A stretch of DNA of 64,000 nucleotides, taken from the NCBI RefSeq assembly GCF_014266025.1, contig NZ_JACMYC010000005.1:1-64000 (forward strand), given 5' to 3'. Shown piece by piece: positions 37,992 through 48,971 of this stretch. The position numbers and the translations under genes were made by a program. Within the stretch, counting starts at the first letter, position 1. The number at the start of each line of letters is the position of its first letter. Source of the stretch: Nocardioides deserti (GTDB lineage: Bacteria > Actinomycetota > Actinomycetes > Propionibacteriales > Nocardioidaceae). A model generated the notes under the pieces. That model worked only from the letters and a program-made list of their open reading frames with translations, searched no databases and was not told where the DNA came from.

Positions 37992-38067
37992 TGGTGGAGC
38001 TGAGGGGACTCGAACCCCTGACCCTCTGCATGCCATGCAGATGCGCTACCAGCTGCGCCACAGCCCC
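37992..38067 (-). tRNA. tRNA-Ala (GGC anticodon)
   Basis: A 76-nt gene with encoded CCA. Acceptor stem GGGGCTG/CAGCTCC contains the G3:U70 wobble pair that is the identity element for alanyl-tRNA synthetase. D arm GCGCAGCTGGTAGCGC, anticodon stem TCTGC/GCAGA around loop ATGGCAT (anticodon GGC), and T arm with GGTTCGAGTCC are all regular. It decodes GCC and GCU. It is downstream of the histidine-phosphatase gene on the same strand. Confidence 0.97.
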
Positions 38068-38116
38068 AGGTCGCTGCCGTCCGGGTCTCCCCGTCAGGCG
38101 GCTCGCAGAATGTTAC

Positions 38117-38752
38117 TCATAGAGCTTCGGAGGACGAAATCGGGGTCAGGCCGTAGCCGGCGAGCACCACCCGGTCGCGCTGCTCGAGCACCAGCCAGGA
38201 GCAGTTGCCCGGCGCGCGCAGCCCGAGCGCCACCTCGGCGGGCCAGCCGAGCAGCGCCGCCACGCCGACCTTGATCGCGCCGCCGTGCGAGACGGCGACC
38301 GTCGTCTCCCCCGCCGGGGTCGCCGCGAGCAGGTCCGCCAGCGCCTCGACCATGCGGGCCCGCAGGGCGGCCAGCCCCTCGCCGCCGGGCACGACGTCCC
38401 AGTCGCCCCGGACGAACGCGGCGAACTCCGCCGGCGCCAGCGCGGCGTACTCCTCGTGGGTCAGCGTCTGCCGCTCGCCGAGGTGCGCCTCGCGCAGCCG
38501 CGGGTCCAGGACGGGCTCGAGGCCGGTCTCCTTGGCGACGTACGCCGCGGTCTGCTGCGCTCGGGCGAGGTCCGAGGTGACCAGGCGGGTCGGGCGGTAC
38601 GCCGCGACGCATGGCGCCGCCGCGGCCGCCTGCTCGTGGCCGGTCTCGTCCAGGTCGACGTCGTGCTGGCCCTGGATCCGCTGCTCGGCGTTGTACGCCG
38701 TCTGCCCGTGCCGCAGCAGCACCAGCCGCCGCAGGCCGGGGTCAGCGCTCAT
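38117..38752 (-). CDS. Histidine phosphatase family protein (phosphoglycerate-mutase-like)
   Basis: A 211-residue branch-1 histidine phosphatase. The phospho-acceptor motif LLRHGQTAYN is at residues 12-21, and the second catalytic histidine lies in VSHGGAI near residue 150. Members dephosphorylate sugars, nucleotides or cobalamin precursors; the substrate is unknown. It overlaps rsfS by 11 bp, a pairing seen in many actinobacteria, so it is co-translated with the ribosome-silencing factor. Confidence 0.92.
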   Translation of the reverse strand: MSADPGLRRLVLLRHGQTAYNAEQRIQGQHDVDLDETGHEQAAAAAPCVAAYRPTRLVTSDLARAQQTAAYVAKETGLEPVLDPRLREAHLGERQTLTHEEYAALAPAEFAAFVRGDWDVVPGGEGLAALRARMVEALADLLAATPAGETTVAVSHGGAIKVGVAALLGWPAEVALGLRAPGNCSWLVLEQRDRVVLAGYGLTPISSSEAL

Positions 38753-39119
38753 GCGTGGTGACGTCCGCGGGGAGCGTGATGGTCGGGCAGTCGCGCCACA
38801 GCCGCTCGAGGGCGTAGAAGGCGCGCTCCTCCTCGTGCTGGACGTGCACGACGACGTCGCCGTAGTCGATGAGGACCCAGCGGCCGTCGCGCTCGCCCTC
38901 GCGGCGGATCGGCTTGGCGCCGATCTCGCGCAGCTTGTCCTCGACCTCGTCGACGATGGCCTTGACCTGCCGGTCGTTGGTGGCCGAGGCGAGCACGAAG
39001 GCGTCGGTGATCGCCAGCTGCTCGCTGACGTCGAAGGCGATGATCTCCTTCGCGAGCTTGTCGCTGGCCGCGCGGGCGGCGGCGTGGACGAGCTCGAGGG
39101 CGTGGTCGGTGGCGGTCAT
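38742..39119 (-). CDS. rsfS: Ribosomal silencing factor RsfS
   Basis: A 125-residue protein of the RsfS/Iojap family, which binds ribosomal protein uL14 and blocks subunit joining when nutrients are low. Seen: [24 protein letters not shown] and [13 protein letters not shown], the two conserved blocks. The ATG at 39119 overlaps the nadD stop (ATGA). Operon order nadD-rsfS-phosphatase is standard. Confidence 0.97.
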   Translation of the reverse strand: MTATDHALELVHAAARAASDKLAKEIIAFDVSEQLAITDAFVLASATNDRQVKAIVDEVEDKLREIGAKPIRREGERDGRWVLIDYGDVVVHVQHEEERAFYALERLWRDCPTITLPADVTTHER

Positions 39120-39763
39120 GAGTCTCCGAGGGTGGGGTCCGGCGGGCTGGCCGCCGGGGCGTCGGGTGGGTAGAGGTCGTGCTTGGCGATGTACTGCACG
39201 ACGCCGTCGGGCACGAGGTACCAGACGGGCTCGCCGCGGCGGGTGCGTGCGCGGCAGTCGGTCGAGCTGATCGCTAGGGCCGGGATCTCCACCATGGTGA
39301 CCCGGTCCGCGGGGATCGAGGCCAACGTCGCCTCGTCCATGGTGTAGCCGGGGCGCGTGCAGCCGACGAACTGGGCCAGCGCGAAGAGCTCCTCCGCGTC
39401 GCGCCAGGTGAAGATGTCGGCCAGCGCGTCGGCGCCGGTGATGAAGTACAGGTCCGCGTCCGGCGTCGCCGAGCGCAGGTCGCGCAGCGTGTCGATCGTG
39501 TACGTCGGGCCCTGCCGGTCGATGTCGACGCGGGAGACCGTGAACCGCGGGTTGGACGCCGTCGCCACGACGGTCATCAGGTAGCGGTGCTCGGCCGGCG
39601 AGACACCCCGGTCGGACTTCTGCCAGGGGTCCCCGGCCGGGACGAAGACGACCTCGTCGAGGTCGAACCAGGACTGCACCTCCGCCGCGGCCACCAGGTG
39701 GCCGTGGTGGATGGGGTCGAACGTCCCGCCCATCACGCCGACGCGGCGCCGGCGCTCGGTCAT
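39116..39763 (-). CDS. nadD: Nicotinate-nucleotide adenylyltransferase
   Basis: A 215-residue nucleotidyltransferase that makes deamido-NAD from NaMN and ATP. The (H/T)xGH-type motif appears as [11 protein letters not shown] near residues 13-23, and ISSTDCRAR near residue 175 is the second signature (ISST.IR). Its stop overlaps the rsfS start. A 51-residue membrane-protein gene precedes it by five bases. Confidence 0.97.
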   Translation of the reverse strand: MTERRRRVGVMGGTFDPIHHGHLVAAAEVQSWFDLDEVVFVPAGDPWQKSDRGVSPAEHRYLMTVVATASNPRFTVSRVDIDRQGPTYTIDTLRDLRSATPDADLYFITGADALADIFTWRDAEELFALAQFVGCTRPGYTMDEATLASIPADRVTMVEIPALAISSTDCRARTRRGEPVWYLVPDGVVQYIAKHDLYPPDAPAASPPDPTLGDS

Positions 39764-39768
39764 GGTGC

Positions 39769-39924
39769 TCAGCTGTGCTCGCGCCCGCCGCCGAAGGCCA
39801 CGAGGGCCAGGAGCATCGCGAGGAGGAGGACCAGGACGCCGACACCGATGCCCCAGCTCAGGGCGTGGTCGATCTCGTGGTGGGACTCCTCGGCAGCGGC
39901 GAGGACGACGAGCGCGTTCAGCAT
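39769..39924 (-). CDS. Small single-pass membrane protein (51 aa)
   Basis: A 51-residue frame too short for routine gene calls. It has an acidic/His segment ([13 protein letters not shown]), one strong transmembrane helix (about residues 23-44) and a short charged tail GGGREHS. It lies between proA and nadD, five bases before nadD, co-directional with both. The compact spacing and membrane pattern argue that it is real; the function is unknown. Confidence 0.6.
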   Translation of the reverse strand: MLNALVVLAAAEESHHEIDHALSWGIGVGVLVLLLAMLLALVAFGGGREHS

Positions 39925-39954
39925 GGTTCGCAGCCTACCGGCCGCGCAGCCGGG

Positions 39955-41214
39955 TCAGCGCACGTGGCCGTCGCCGGTGACGACGTACTTGGTCGACGTC
40001 ATCTCCGGCAGCCCCATCGGTCCGCGGGCGTGCAGCTTCTGGGTGCTGATGCCGATCTCGGCGCCGAAGCCGAACTCGCCGCCGTCGGTGAACCGCGTCG
40101 AGGCGTTGACCAGCACCGCCGCGGAGTCGACCTCGGCCACGAACCGGCGTGCGGCGCGCTGGTCCTCGGTGACGATCGCGTCGGAGTGGCCGCTGGAGAA
40201 GCGGCGCACGTGCGCGAGGGCGGCGTCGAGGTCGGGGACGACGGCCGCGGAGACGTCGAGGGAGAGGTACTCCGTGGCGAAGTCCTCGTCGGTCGCGGCG
40301 ACCACGCCGTTGTACGCCGTGAACGCAGCGTCGCCGTGGATCGTCACGCCGGCCTCCTGCAGCGCCGCGACGACGCGGGGCAGGAACACCTCGGCGACGT
40401 CGGCGTGCACGAGCAGCGACTCCGCGGAGTTGCACACGCTGGTGCGGTGGGTCTTGGAGTTGAGCACGATGTCCAGCGCGCGGTCGAGGTCGGCGCCGCG
40501 GTCGACGTAGACGTGGCAGTTGCCGACCCCGGTCTCGATGACCGGCACCGTCGACTCCGCGACGACCGACCGGATGAGGCCGGCGCCGCCGCGCGGGATG
40601 AGCACGTCGACGTGCCCGCGCGCCCGCATCAGCGCCTTGACGGTGTCGCGGGAGTCGCTGGGCACCAGCTGGACGACGTCGGCGGGCAGCCCGGTCGTGG
40701 CGGCCGCCTCGCGCAGCACCTCGACGATCGCGGCGTTGCTGGCCGCGGCGCTCGAGCTGCCGCGCAGCAACACAGCGTTCCCGGACTTCAGGCAGATCCC
40801 GGCGGCGTCGGCCGTGACGTTGGGCCGGGCCTCGTAGATCATCCCGACGACGCCGAACGGCACGCGGACCTGCCGCAGCTCGAGCCCGTTCGCCAGCGTG
40901 CCGCCGCGGACGACCTCGCCGACGGGGTCCGGCAGGCCGGCCACGTCGCGCAGCCCCTGCGCCATGCCGGCGAGCCGGTCGTCGGTGAGGCGGAGCCGGT
41001 CCACGACGTTCGGCGGCGTGCCGCCCTGCTCGGCGCGGGCCACGTCGTCGGCGTTGGCCCCCAGCAGCGCCGGCGCCCCGGCGAGCAGCGCGTCGGCCAT
41101 CGCCTCGAGCGCGGCGTCCTTCTGCGCGCGGGTAGCGATCGCGAGGACGCGGGCCGCCTCGCGGGCGCGGACCGCGAGGTCGACGACGTCCTGGTCGGTG
41201 GTGCCGCTGGTCAT
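39955..41214 (-). CDS. proA: Gamma-glutamyl phosphate reductase
   Basis: A 419-residue NADPH-dependent enzyme of proline synthesis that converts gamma-glutamyl phosphate to glutamate semialdehyde. Seen: [27 protein letters not shown], and the catalytic-Cys region [14 protein letters not shown]; the C-terminal [13 protein letters not shown] is family-typical. The length is standard. proB is not adjacent in this window. A hairpin upstream separates it from the flotillin gene. Confidence 0.97.
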   Translation of the reverse strand: MTSGTTDQDVVDLAVRAREAARVLAIATRAQKDAALEAMADALLAGAPALLGANADDVARAEQGGTPPNVVDRLRLTDDRLAGMAQGLRDVAGLPDPVGEVVRGGTLANGLELRQVRVPFGVVGMIYEARPNVTADAAGICLKSGNAVLLRGSSSAAASNAAIVEVLREAAATTGLPADVVQLVPSDSRDTVKALMRARGHVDVLIPRGGAGLIRSVVAESTVPVIETGVGNCHVYVDRGADLDRALDIVLNSKTHRTSVCNSAESLLVHADVAEVFLPRVVAALQEAGVTIHGDAAFTAYNGVVAATDEDFATEYLSLDVSAAVVPDLDAALAHVRRFSSGHSDAIVTEDQRAARRFVAEVDSAAVLVNASTRFTDGGEFGFGAEIGISTQKLHARGPMGLPEMTSTKYVVTGDGHVR

Positions 41215-41271
41215 GGGTCCGAGGGTAGTCAGTGCGGCGGGACGCGCCGAGCCTCGGGCGGCGACCGGCTG

Positions 41272-41327
41272 GAGGGGTCGTGTGCCCGACGACGCGCGTC
41301 ACCGCGCCCGGAGGCACACGACCCCTC
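41272..41327 (-). terminator. Hairpin 3' of the flotillin gene
   Basis: GAGGGGTCGTGTGCC at 41272-41286 pairs perfectly with 41313-41327 across a 26-nt loop, 17 bp after the flotillin stop and upstream of proA. No U-tract. Confidence 0.5.
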
Positions 41328-41343
41328 GACGTACCGGGACCGG

Positions 41344-42864
41344 TCAGCCCGTCGTCGTACCGCTCGCCGCCGGGGCCGGCTCGTCGCTCGCGCCGCCGAC
41401 GGCCTTGCCGATCGAGCCCTTGACCAGGGCCTCCAGGTCGAGACCCGTGGAGGTCTTGAGCATGCTCAGCGTCTGCACGACGTTGTCGTTGACCTGGCGC
41501 GGCAGCGCACCGGCGCCGTCGGGCGAGATGACGGTGAGCTGGTCGATGGCGCTGATCGGCGCGGCGACCTCGCGGGCGATCTGCGGCAGCACCTCGATGA
41601 GCATCTGGAGCACCGCGGCGTCGTTGTAGTGCGCGAACGCCTCGGCCCGCTTGTCCATGGCCTCCGCCTCGGCCTGCCCGACGGCCAGCGTCGCGGCCGC
41701 CTGCGCCTCACCCTCGGCCCGGGTGGCCTCGGCCTCGGCGACACGGCGGGCGCGCTCGGCCTCACCGCGACGCTCGCCCTCGATGGCCTCGGCCTCGGCG
41801 AGCGCGGAGCGGCGGGACTTCTCGGCCTCACCGGTCAGGCGGGCCTCCTCGGCCTTGGCCTGCGCGGCGGCGATGGTCGAGGCCTTGCGGGCCTCGGCGC
41901 CGGCGATCTCGGCGGTGCGCTTGGCCTCGGCCTCCTGCTCGACCTTGTAGCGCTCCGCGTCCGCCGGCTTGCGCACCTGGGTCTCGAGCTGGCGCTCGGT
42001 CAGCGCGGCCTGGCGCACCGCGACCTTCTCCTGCTCGGTGAGGATCGCCTGGTCCCGGTCGGCCTGCGCGAGCGGGCCCGACGCGGCGGCATTGGCGGCG
42101 GCCGCGTCGGTCTCGGCCTTGATCTCGGCCTGCTTGAGCGCCAGCGCCCGCTGGGAGATGGCGATCTCCTGCTCGGCGATGATCCGCGCCTGCTCGGCGG
42201 CCTGGCGCGCGTTGGCCTCGGCGATGGAAGCGGCCTGCTGGATCCGCGCGGCCTCCGGGCGACCGAGGTCGGCGAGGTAGGTGCCGTCGTCGGTGACGTC
42301 CTGGATCTGGAAGGTGTCGAGGATCAGGCCCTGGCCGGTGAGCGAGTTCTCCGACTCGTCGGCGACGCGCTGGGCGAACGCCGCGCGGTCGCGGATGATC
42401 TGCTCGACGGTCAGCCCGCCGACGATCGAGCGCAGTGCACCCGCGAGCACCTCCTGGGTGAAGGCCTCGACGTCCGCCTGCTGGCTGAGGAAGCGCTGGG
42501 CGGCGAGCCGGATCTGGTCGGCGTTGCCGCCGACCTTGACGATCGCCACGCCCTCCACGTTGAGCTTGATGCCCTGGCCGGAGACGGCGCCACGGATCTG
42601 CACGGAGATGCGCCGCGACGACAGGTCGAGCACGCCGAGCTTCTGGACGAACGGGATGACGAAGGTGCCTCCGCCGAGGATGACCTTCTGGCCCGACAGG
42701 TCGGTGGTCAGCGCGCCGGTCTCGGGGTTGAGCACCGCCTTGCCCTTGCGGCCGGTGACGATGAACGCCTGGTTGGGGCCCGCGACCTTGTAGCGGCTGG
42801 TGACGAGCAACAGCAGCAGCACGAGCAGGACGACGAGCCCTCCGACGGGCAGCAACAGGTCCAT
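41344..42864 (-). CDS. Flotillin-like SPFH domain protein
   Basis: A 506-residue membrane-associated scaffold. N-terminal transmembrane helix (about residues 5-21, Leu/Val-rich), SPFH/band-7 domain about 25-200, then a long Glu/Ala-rich coiled coil about 215-400 and a short C-terminal region. Flotillins organise membrane microdomains and oligomerise through the coiled coil. The neighbouring NfeD-like gene lies 60 bp upstream on the same strand, the usual partner. Confidence 0.93.
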   Translation of the reverse strand: MDLLLPVGGLVVLLVLLLLLVTSRYKVAGPNQAFIVTGRKGKAVLNPETGALTTDLSGQKVILGGGTFVIPFVQKLGVLDLSSRRISVQIRGAVSGQGIKLNVEGVAIVKVGGNADQIRLAAQRFLSQQADVEAFTQEVLAGALRSIVGGLTVEQIIRDRAAFAQRVADESENSLTGQGLILDTFQIQDVTDDGTYLADLGRPEAARIQQAASIAEANARQAAEQARIIAEQEIAISQRALALKQAEIKAETDAAAANAAASGPLAQADRDQAILTEQEKVAVRQAALTERQLETQVRKPADAERYKVEQEAEAKRTAEIAGAEARKASTIAAAQAKAEEARLTGEAEKSRRSALAEAEAIEGERRGEAERARRVAEAEATRAEGEAQAAATLAVGQAEAEAMDKRAEAFAHYNDAAVLQMLIEVLPQIAREVAAPISAIDQLTVISPDGAGALPRQVNDNVVQTLSMLKTSTGLDLEALVKGSIGKAVGGASDEPAPAASGTTTG

Positions 42865-42924
42865 CCGGTTCCTCCGGGTTTCAGGTGGTGGTGGGGCGGT
42901 GGGTCGGGTGGGGACGTGCCGGCG

Positions 42925-43428
42925 TCACGCGAGCTCGTCCCAGACCGGGGCGACGGTCACCGCGGTCGGGGACAGCACGCTGGTGACGTGGACCTGCGCG
43001 CCCTGGTCGATCGGCCGGTCGGCGCGGGCGTTGAACCGCAGCACGTGGCCGCCGACGAGGATGTCGACGACGCCGAACCCCTCGTCGGGGATGCCCGTGA
43101 CGACCCGGCCGTCGCGGCCCAGGGCGTCGTCGGCGTTCGGCGTCGCGTCGGTGCCGCCGCCGCGGACGAGCCGGGTGAGCGACGCCGCGAGCCACGCGAA
43201 GAGCGCACCGGCCGCGAGGCCGACCGGCAGGGACAGCGCGCCGGGCGCACCGAGGGCCTGGGCGGCCGCACCGCCGAAGCCGGTCGCGGCGACGAACGCC
43301 CCGACCACGGCGGTCGAGAACGCGTCGCCGGCCAGCGCGTCGAGGGCGCCGTCGAGGACGTCGCCGAGCACCAACGACAGCAGGAGCACGAGGACCCCGA
43401 CGACACCGATGACGAGGTAAGCGGTCAC
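42925..43428 (-). CDS. NfeD-like membrane protein
   Basis: A 167-residue protein with an N-terminal hydrophobic helix, a second pair of helices around residues 40-85, and a C-terminal OB-fold-like NfeD domain (GRVVTGIPDEGFGVVDI, then VHVTSVLSPTAVTVAPV). NfeD short forms pair with flotillins in membrane quality control. The GTG at 43428 is chosen because an AGGAG lies about seven bases upstream and the first helix begins at once. Confidence 0.85.
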   Translation of the reverse strand: MTAYLVIGVVGVLVLLLSLVLGDVLDGALDALAGDAFSTAVVGAFVAATGFGGAAAQALGAPGALSLPVGLAAGALFAWLAASLTRLVRGGGTDATPNADDALGRDGRVVTGIPDEGFGVVDILVGGHVLRFNARADRPIDQGAQVHVTSVLSPTAVTVAPVWDELA

Positions 43429-43600
43429 GCGAGGACTCCTGCTGGACGAGACGCCCGTGGAACCGGGCTCGCCCGCAGCCTCCCCACTCGTCGCCGTTCC
43501 AACCACCCCGCTGGACCGGCGACCGGTGCTGTCCACAGGGCCCGCCCCGCTGGGCGTGCCGTGCACCTCGTGCGGGCAGACCGAGCGCGTGCCTCCTCCC

Positions 43601-44473
43601 GTGCTGCCACCCGTCGTGCTGCCGCTGCTGCGTCGGCAGTCCGGCGTCGTCGCCCGCCGGCAGGTCCTCGGCGGCGGCGGCGACGACGCGCTGCTCGGGC
43701 GGCTGCTCCGGGGACGGCACTGGGCCCGCCTCCACGACGGCGTGTACGTCGACCACACCGGCCCGCCGTCGTTCGAGCAACGCGCGTGGGGTGCGGTGCT
43801 CCTGCACGCCCCGGCCGTCCTGGCCGGCGCGACGGCGCTACGGGCGTACGGCGTACGCACGGGCGCGGCACCTGGCCACGCACCGGTGGAGGTCGCGGCC
43901 GGAGCACCGGCCGCTGACCACGCGGTCGCTGTGCTTGCGGACGCCTGCCAGACCGGGCGGTCGACGCCGGCACGGCTCCGTCAGGCGCTCGGGGGACGAC
44001 CGCGGCTGGCGGGCCGCCGGCTGCTCCTCGAGGTGCTGGCCGATGTCGACGCGGGTGCGTGGTCCGCGCTCGAGCGTCGCTATCTGGTCGACGTCGAGCG
44101 GGCCCACGGGCTGCCGCGCGGACGTCGCCAGCAGCGCGCGGAGACCGCAGCCGGGTGGGTGTCCCGCGATGTCGCCTACCCGACGTACGACACGCTCGTG
44201 GAGCTCGACGGGCGCTTCGTGCACGACCGGAGCTCGGCGCGGTGGAGCGACCTGTCGCGCGACGCCGCCGCGCTCGCGGCCGGCCAGGTGACCGTCCGGC
44301 TGGGGTGGCGGCACGTGCTCGACCCCTGCTCCACGGCGTTCTCCGTCGCTGGCGTCCTGGCCACGCGGGGCTGGGACGGCGCGCCTGTTCCGTATGGCGA
44401 CGCTTGCCGGGCAGACGACTGGGGAGGTCCTTCCGCACGTGGTGCGGGAGGACCTCCCCAGTCGGTGGCGTGA
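43601..44473 (+). CDS. AbiEi-antitoxin-like winged helix + DUF559-like protein
   Basis: About 290 residues. N-terminal LRRQSGVVARRQVL then LHDGVYVDH is the winged-helix region found in type IV AbiEi-family antitoxins; the C-terminal part YDTLVELDGRFVHDRSS followed by SRDAAALAAGQVTVRLGW is the core of DUF559/VSR-like restriction-fold proteins. Such fusions are common orphans in actinobacteria and no toxin gene is adjacent. The start is uncertain: GTG at 43601 or 43589, or an ATG at 43457 that would abut the NfeD promoter. The last residues are encoded by the etfBA terminator hairpin. Confidence 0.7.
   Translation: MLPPVVLPLLRRQSGVVARRQVLGGGGDDALLGRLLRGRHWARLHDGVYVDHTGPPSFEQRAWGAVLLHAPAVLAGATALRAYGVRTGAAPGHAPVEVAAGAPAADHAVAVLADACQTGRSTPARLRQALGGRPRLAGRRLLLEVLADVDAGAWSALERRYLVDVERAHGLPRGRRQQRAETAAGWVSRDVAYPTYDTLVELDGRFVHDRSSARWSDLSRDAAALAAGQVTVRLGWRHVLDPCSTAFSVAGVLATRGWDGAPVPYGDACRADDWGGPSARGAGGPPQSVA
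44417..44463 (-). terminator. 22-bp hairpin 3' of etfBA
   Basis: GACTGGGGAGGTCCT (44417-44431) pairs perfectly with 44449-44463, then a U.G wobble, then CCGCAC/GTGCGG around a 3-nt loop: 22 pairs without a bulge, 18 bp after the etfA stop. No T-run on either strand. It lies within the last codons of the convergent AbiEi-like gene. Confidence 0.7.
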
Positions 44474-44481
44474 GCCGGAGC

Positions 44482-45435
44482 TCAGCCCTTGCGCTTGTTG
44501 ATCTCCTCGGTCGCGGCCGGGAGGACCGAGTGCAGGTCGCCCACGACGCCGAAGTCGACGAGCTCGAAGATCGGCGCCTCCTCGTCCTTGTTGACCGCCA
44601 CGATCGTCTTCGAGGTCTGCATGCCGGCGCGGTGCTGGATCGCACCGGAGATGCCGTTGGCGACGTAGAGCTGCGGGGAGACGACCTTGCCGGTCTGGCC
44701 GACCTGGAAGGTGTGCGGCATCCAGCCGGAGTCGACCGCGGCACGCGAGGCACCGACCGCCGCGCCGAGTGCGTCGGCGAGGCCCTCGACGGGCTCGAAG
44801 TTGCCGCCGGTGCCACGACCACCGGAGACCACGATCGCGGCCTCGGTGAGCTCGGGGCGACCCGACGCCTTGCGCGGCTGCTGGGCCACGATCTGCGCCT
44901 TCTTGGCCGCGTCGGAGATCGTCGCGGCGAACTCCTCGACGGTGCCGGCGGCGCCGACCTCCTCGACCGGGGCGGAGTTGGGCTTGACCGTGATGAGCGG
45001 GACACCCTTGGTGACCTTGCCCTTGACGGTGTAGTTGCCGGCGAACGCGGCCTGGGTGACGACGCCACCCTCCTCGACGTCGACGGCGTCGGTGATGATC
45101 CCCGAGCCGGTCTTGATCGCGAGACGGGCCGCGACCTCCTTGCCCTCGTAGCCGGAGACGAACAGCACCGCGGCCGGGGAGGTCTTCTCCACCAGCTGGG
45201 CCAGCGCCTCGGCCTTGGGGGCGACCAGGTAGCCCTTGATCTCGGTGTCGTCCACGACGTACACCTTCTCGGCGCCGAGCTGGCCGAGCTTGGTCGCGGC
45301 CTCGGCGCCCTTGTCGGAGGAGCCGAAGAAGACCGCGGAGGCCTCGCCCAGGCGGCGGGCCAGGGTGAGCAGCTCGAAGGTCGGCTTGCGGATCGCGCCG
45401 TCGACGTGGTCGACGACGACCAGGACTTCAGACAT
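44482..45435 (-). CDS. etfA: Electron transfer flavoprotein subunit alpha
   Basis: A 317-residue FAD-binding subunit that accepts electrons from acyl-CoA dehydrogenases and passes them to ETF:quinone oxidoreductase. The C-terminal FAD motif is clear: [32 protein letters not shown] and [12 protein letters not shown]. The length is typical. It is 19 bp downstream of etfB and forms an operon with it. Confidence 0.98.
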   Translation of the reverse strand: MSEVLVVVDHVDGAIRKPTFELLTLARRLGEASAVFFGSSDKGAEAATKLGQLGAEKVYVVDDTEIKGYLVAPKAEALAQLVEKTSPAAVLFVSGYEGKEVAARLAIKTGSGIITDAVDVEEGGVVTQAAFAGNYTVKGKVTKGVPLITVKPNSAPVEEVGAAGTVEEFAATISDAAKKAQIVAQQPRKASGRPELTEAAIVVSGGRGTGGNFEPVEGLADALGAAVGASRAAVDSGWMPHTFQVGQTGKVVSPQLYVANGISGAIQHRAGMQTSKTIVAVNKDEEAPIFELVDFGVVGDLHSVLPAATEEINKRKG

Positions 45436-45454
45436 CTCTACTACTCCTCGGTCC

Positions 45455-46249
45455 TCAGATGAACTTCTTCGACACGAGGAACTCGGTCAGCGCCGTGGCG
45501 CCCGAGCCGTCCTCGTCCTTGACGATCTCGCCGGCGGTGCGCGGCGGGCGGGCCGTGGTCTCGGTGACCTCGGTCCACGCCACGGACAGGCCGACCTCGC
45601 CCGCGTCGACGCCGATGTCGGACAGCGACCAGGTCTCCAGCGGCTTCTTCTTCGCCGCCATGATCCCCTTGAACGACGGGTAGCGAGCCTCGCCGGTCTG
45701 GTCGGTGACCGACATGACCAACGGCATCGTCGCGCCGATGACCTCGGTCGCGGTGTCGGAGTCACGCTTGATCCGCACCTGGTCGCCCTGGGTCTCCACC
45801 ACCGAGGCGAAGGTCACCTGGGGCAGGTCGAGGCGCTCGGCGAGCATCGCCGGCACGACCGAGCCCGAGGCGTCGGTCGAGGCCATGCCGCACATGACCA
45901 GGTCGACCTTGTTCTCGGAACCAGCCTTCTCGATCGCCTTGGCCAGCACCAGCGACGTCGCGACGTAGTCGGAGCCCGCGATCGCCTCGTCGGTGACGAG
46001 GATGCCCTGGTCGGCGCCCATCTGCAGCGCCTTCCGGACAGCGTCGACAGCCTTCTCCGGACCCACGCACAGCGCGGTCACGGTCGTGCCCTCGTTCTTC
46101 TCCTTCAGCTGCAAGGCCTGCTCAACGGCGTACTCGTCGAGCTCCGACAGGAGCCCGTCGACGCCGACTCGGTCCACGGTGTTGTCCGACTCGAACTGCC
46201 GGTCGGCAGTGGAGTCGGGCACGTACTTCACACAGACAACAATGTTCAT
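45455..46249 (-). CDS. etfB: Electron transfer flavoprotein subunit beta
   Basis: A 264-residue AMP-binding subunit. N terminus IVVCVKYVPDS, the AMP-loop stretch VMCGMASTDASGSVVPAML and the recognition loop with YPSFKGIMAAKKKP are all family features. Together with EtfA it links beta-oxidation and other flavin dehydrogenases to the respiratory chain. An AGGAGG lies in the leader but unusually far (about 20 nt) from the ATG. Confidence 0.98.
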   Translation of the reverse strand: MNIVVCVKYVPDSTADRQFESDNTVDRVGVDGLLSELDEYAVEQALQLKEKNEGTTVTALCVGPEKAVDAVRKALQMGADQGILVTDEAIAGSDYVATSLVLAKAIEKAGSENKVDLVMCGMASTDASGSVVPAMLAERLDLPQVTFASVVETQGDQVRIKRDSDTATEVIGATMPLVMSVTDQTGEARYPSFKGIMAAKKKPLETWSLSDIGVDAGEVGLSVAWTEVTETTARPPRTAGEIVKDEDGSGATALTEFLVSKKFI

Positions 46250-46376
46250 GGTGTCGGCCGGGACGGCCCCTCCTGTGCACTCGGATGTGCTCGTGAGGCT
46301 ACCGCCGGGTCAACAAGCAGGAAACAGAGGCCGGCGGTGGACTACCTCACAGGCCCCAGCCCTGGTGCGCAGGCCC

Positions 46377-46703
46377 TCAGGGGCGTACGACGCGCTCGAC
46401 GACCCGGCCCACCACGAGCCACGCCACCGCGCCGAGGCCCCAGTTGAACAGCGCGTTCTTCGTGTCGGCGTTGCCGCCCTCGAACTGCTTGATGCCGTTG
46501 TCGCGCGAGAAGATGCCGAGGTCGACGGCGTCGGCGACGTCCAGGACGAACGTCACCAGCCCGTTGTCGCGGTTGGCGTCCAGCGCGATGCACAGCGCAC
46601 CGACCGCGAGGAAGATCGCGGCCAGCGCGAACAGCGTCCACAGCACCGTCGCCACCTGTGCCCGTGCTCGCGCCCCGCCGGTGAGGCCCTTCATCCGTGC
46701 CAT
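46377..46703 (-). CDS. Conserved small membrane protein (hypothetical)
   Basis: A 108-residue protein with two predicted transmembrane helices (about residues 18-40 and 85-103) separated by a charged extracytoplasmic loop. No family recognised. AGGAG stands about ten bases before the ATG. It is divergent from glgX with 92 bp between them. Confidence 0.7.
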   Translation of the reverse strand: MARMKGLTGGARARAQVATVLWTLFALAAIFLAVGALCIALDANRDNGLVTFVLDVADAVDLGIFSRDNGIKQFEGGNADTKNALFNWGLGAVAWLVVGRVVERVVRP

Positions 46704-46783
46704 GCCGCTCGCTCCTGAGGTGTCGGTCGCCGGCCGATGCCGCTTCCGGGGGGCATTGTGCCCCGGCGCCGAAGGGGGTCAGG

Positions 46784-46789
46784 GACAAT
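46784..46789 (+). promoter_or_regulatory. Predicted -10 element of glgX (leaderless)
   Basis: GACAAT ends 6 nt before the glgX GTG. Confidence 0.45.
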
Positions 46790-46795
46790 GAGCCG

Positions 46796-48945
<2,150 letters not shown>

Positions 48946-48949
<4 letters not shown>

Positions 48950-48971
48950 GCCGCCCGCCCGGCGGGCTCAG
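48946..48971. terminator. Palindrome between convergent glgX and glgP
   Basis: CTGAGCC...GGCTCAG arms enclose a GC-rich centre with a further palindrome; each arm contains the stop codon of one gene, so it could terminate both transcripts. No U-tract. Confidence 0.4.

Noticed and set aside
37445..38061. Several small repetitive proteins (GVRVPSAPP-type) over the tRNA array
   Set aside because: Translations of tRNA sequence and its repeats; the strings are typical false proteins over tRNA genes.
37509..38067. CRISPR array
   Set aside because: Repeats are 145 bp with no unique spacers and contain tRNA sequence.
37992..38116. Integrated element attached at tRNA-Ala
   Set aside because: No integrase or phage gene is near; the repeats on the 3' side are tandem copies, not element ends flanking cargo.
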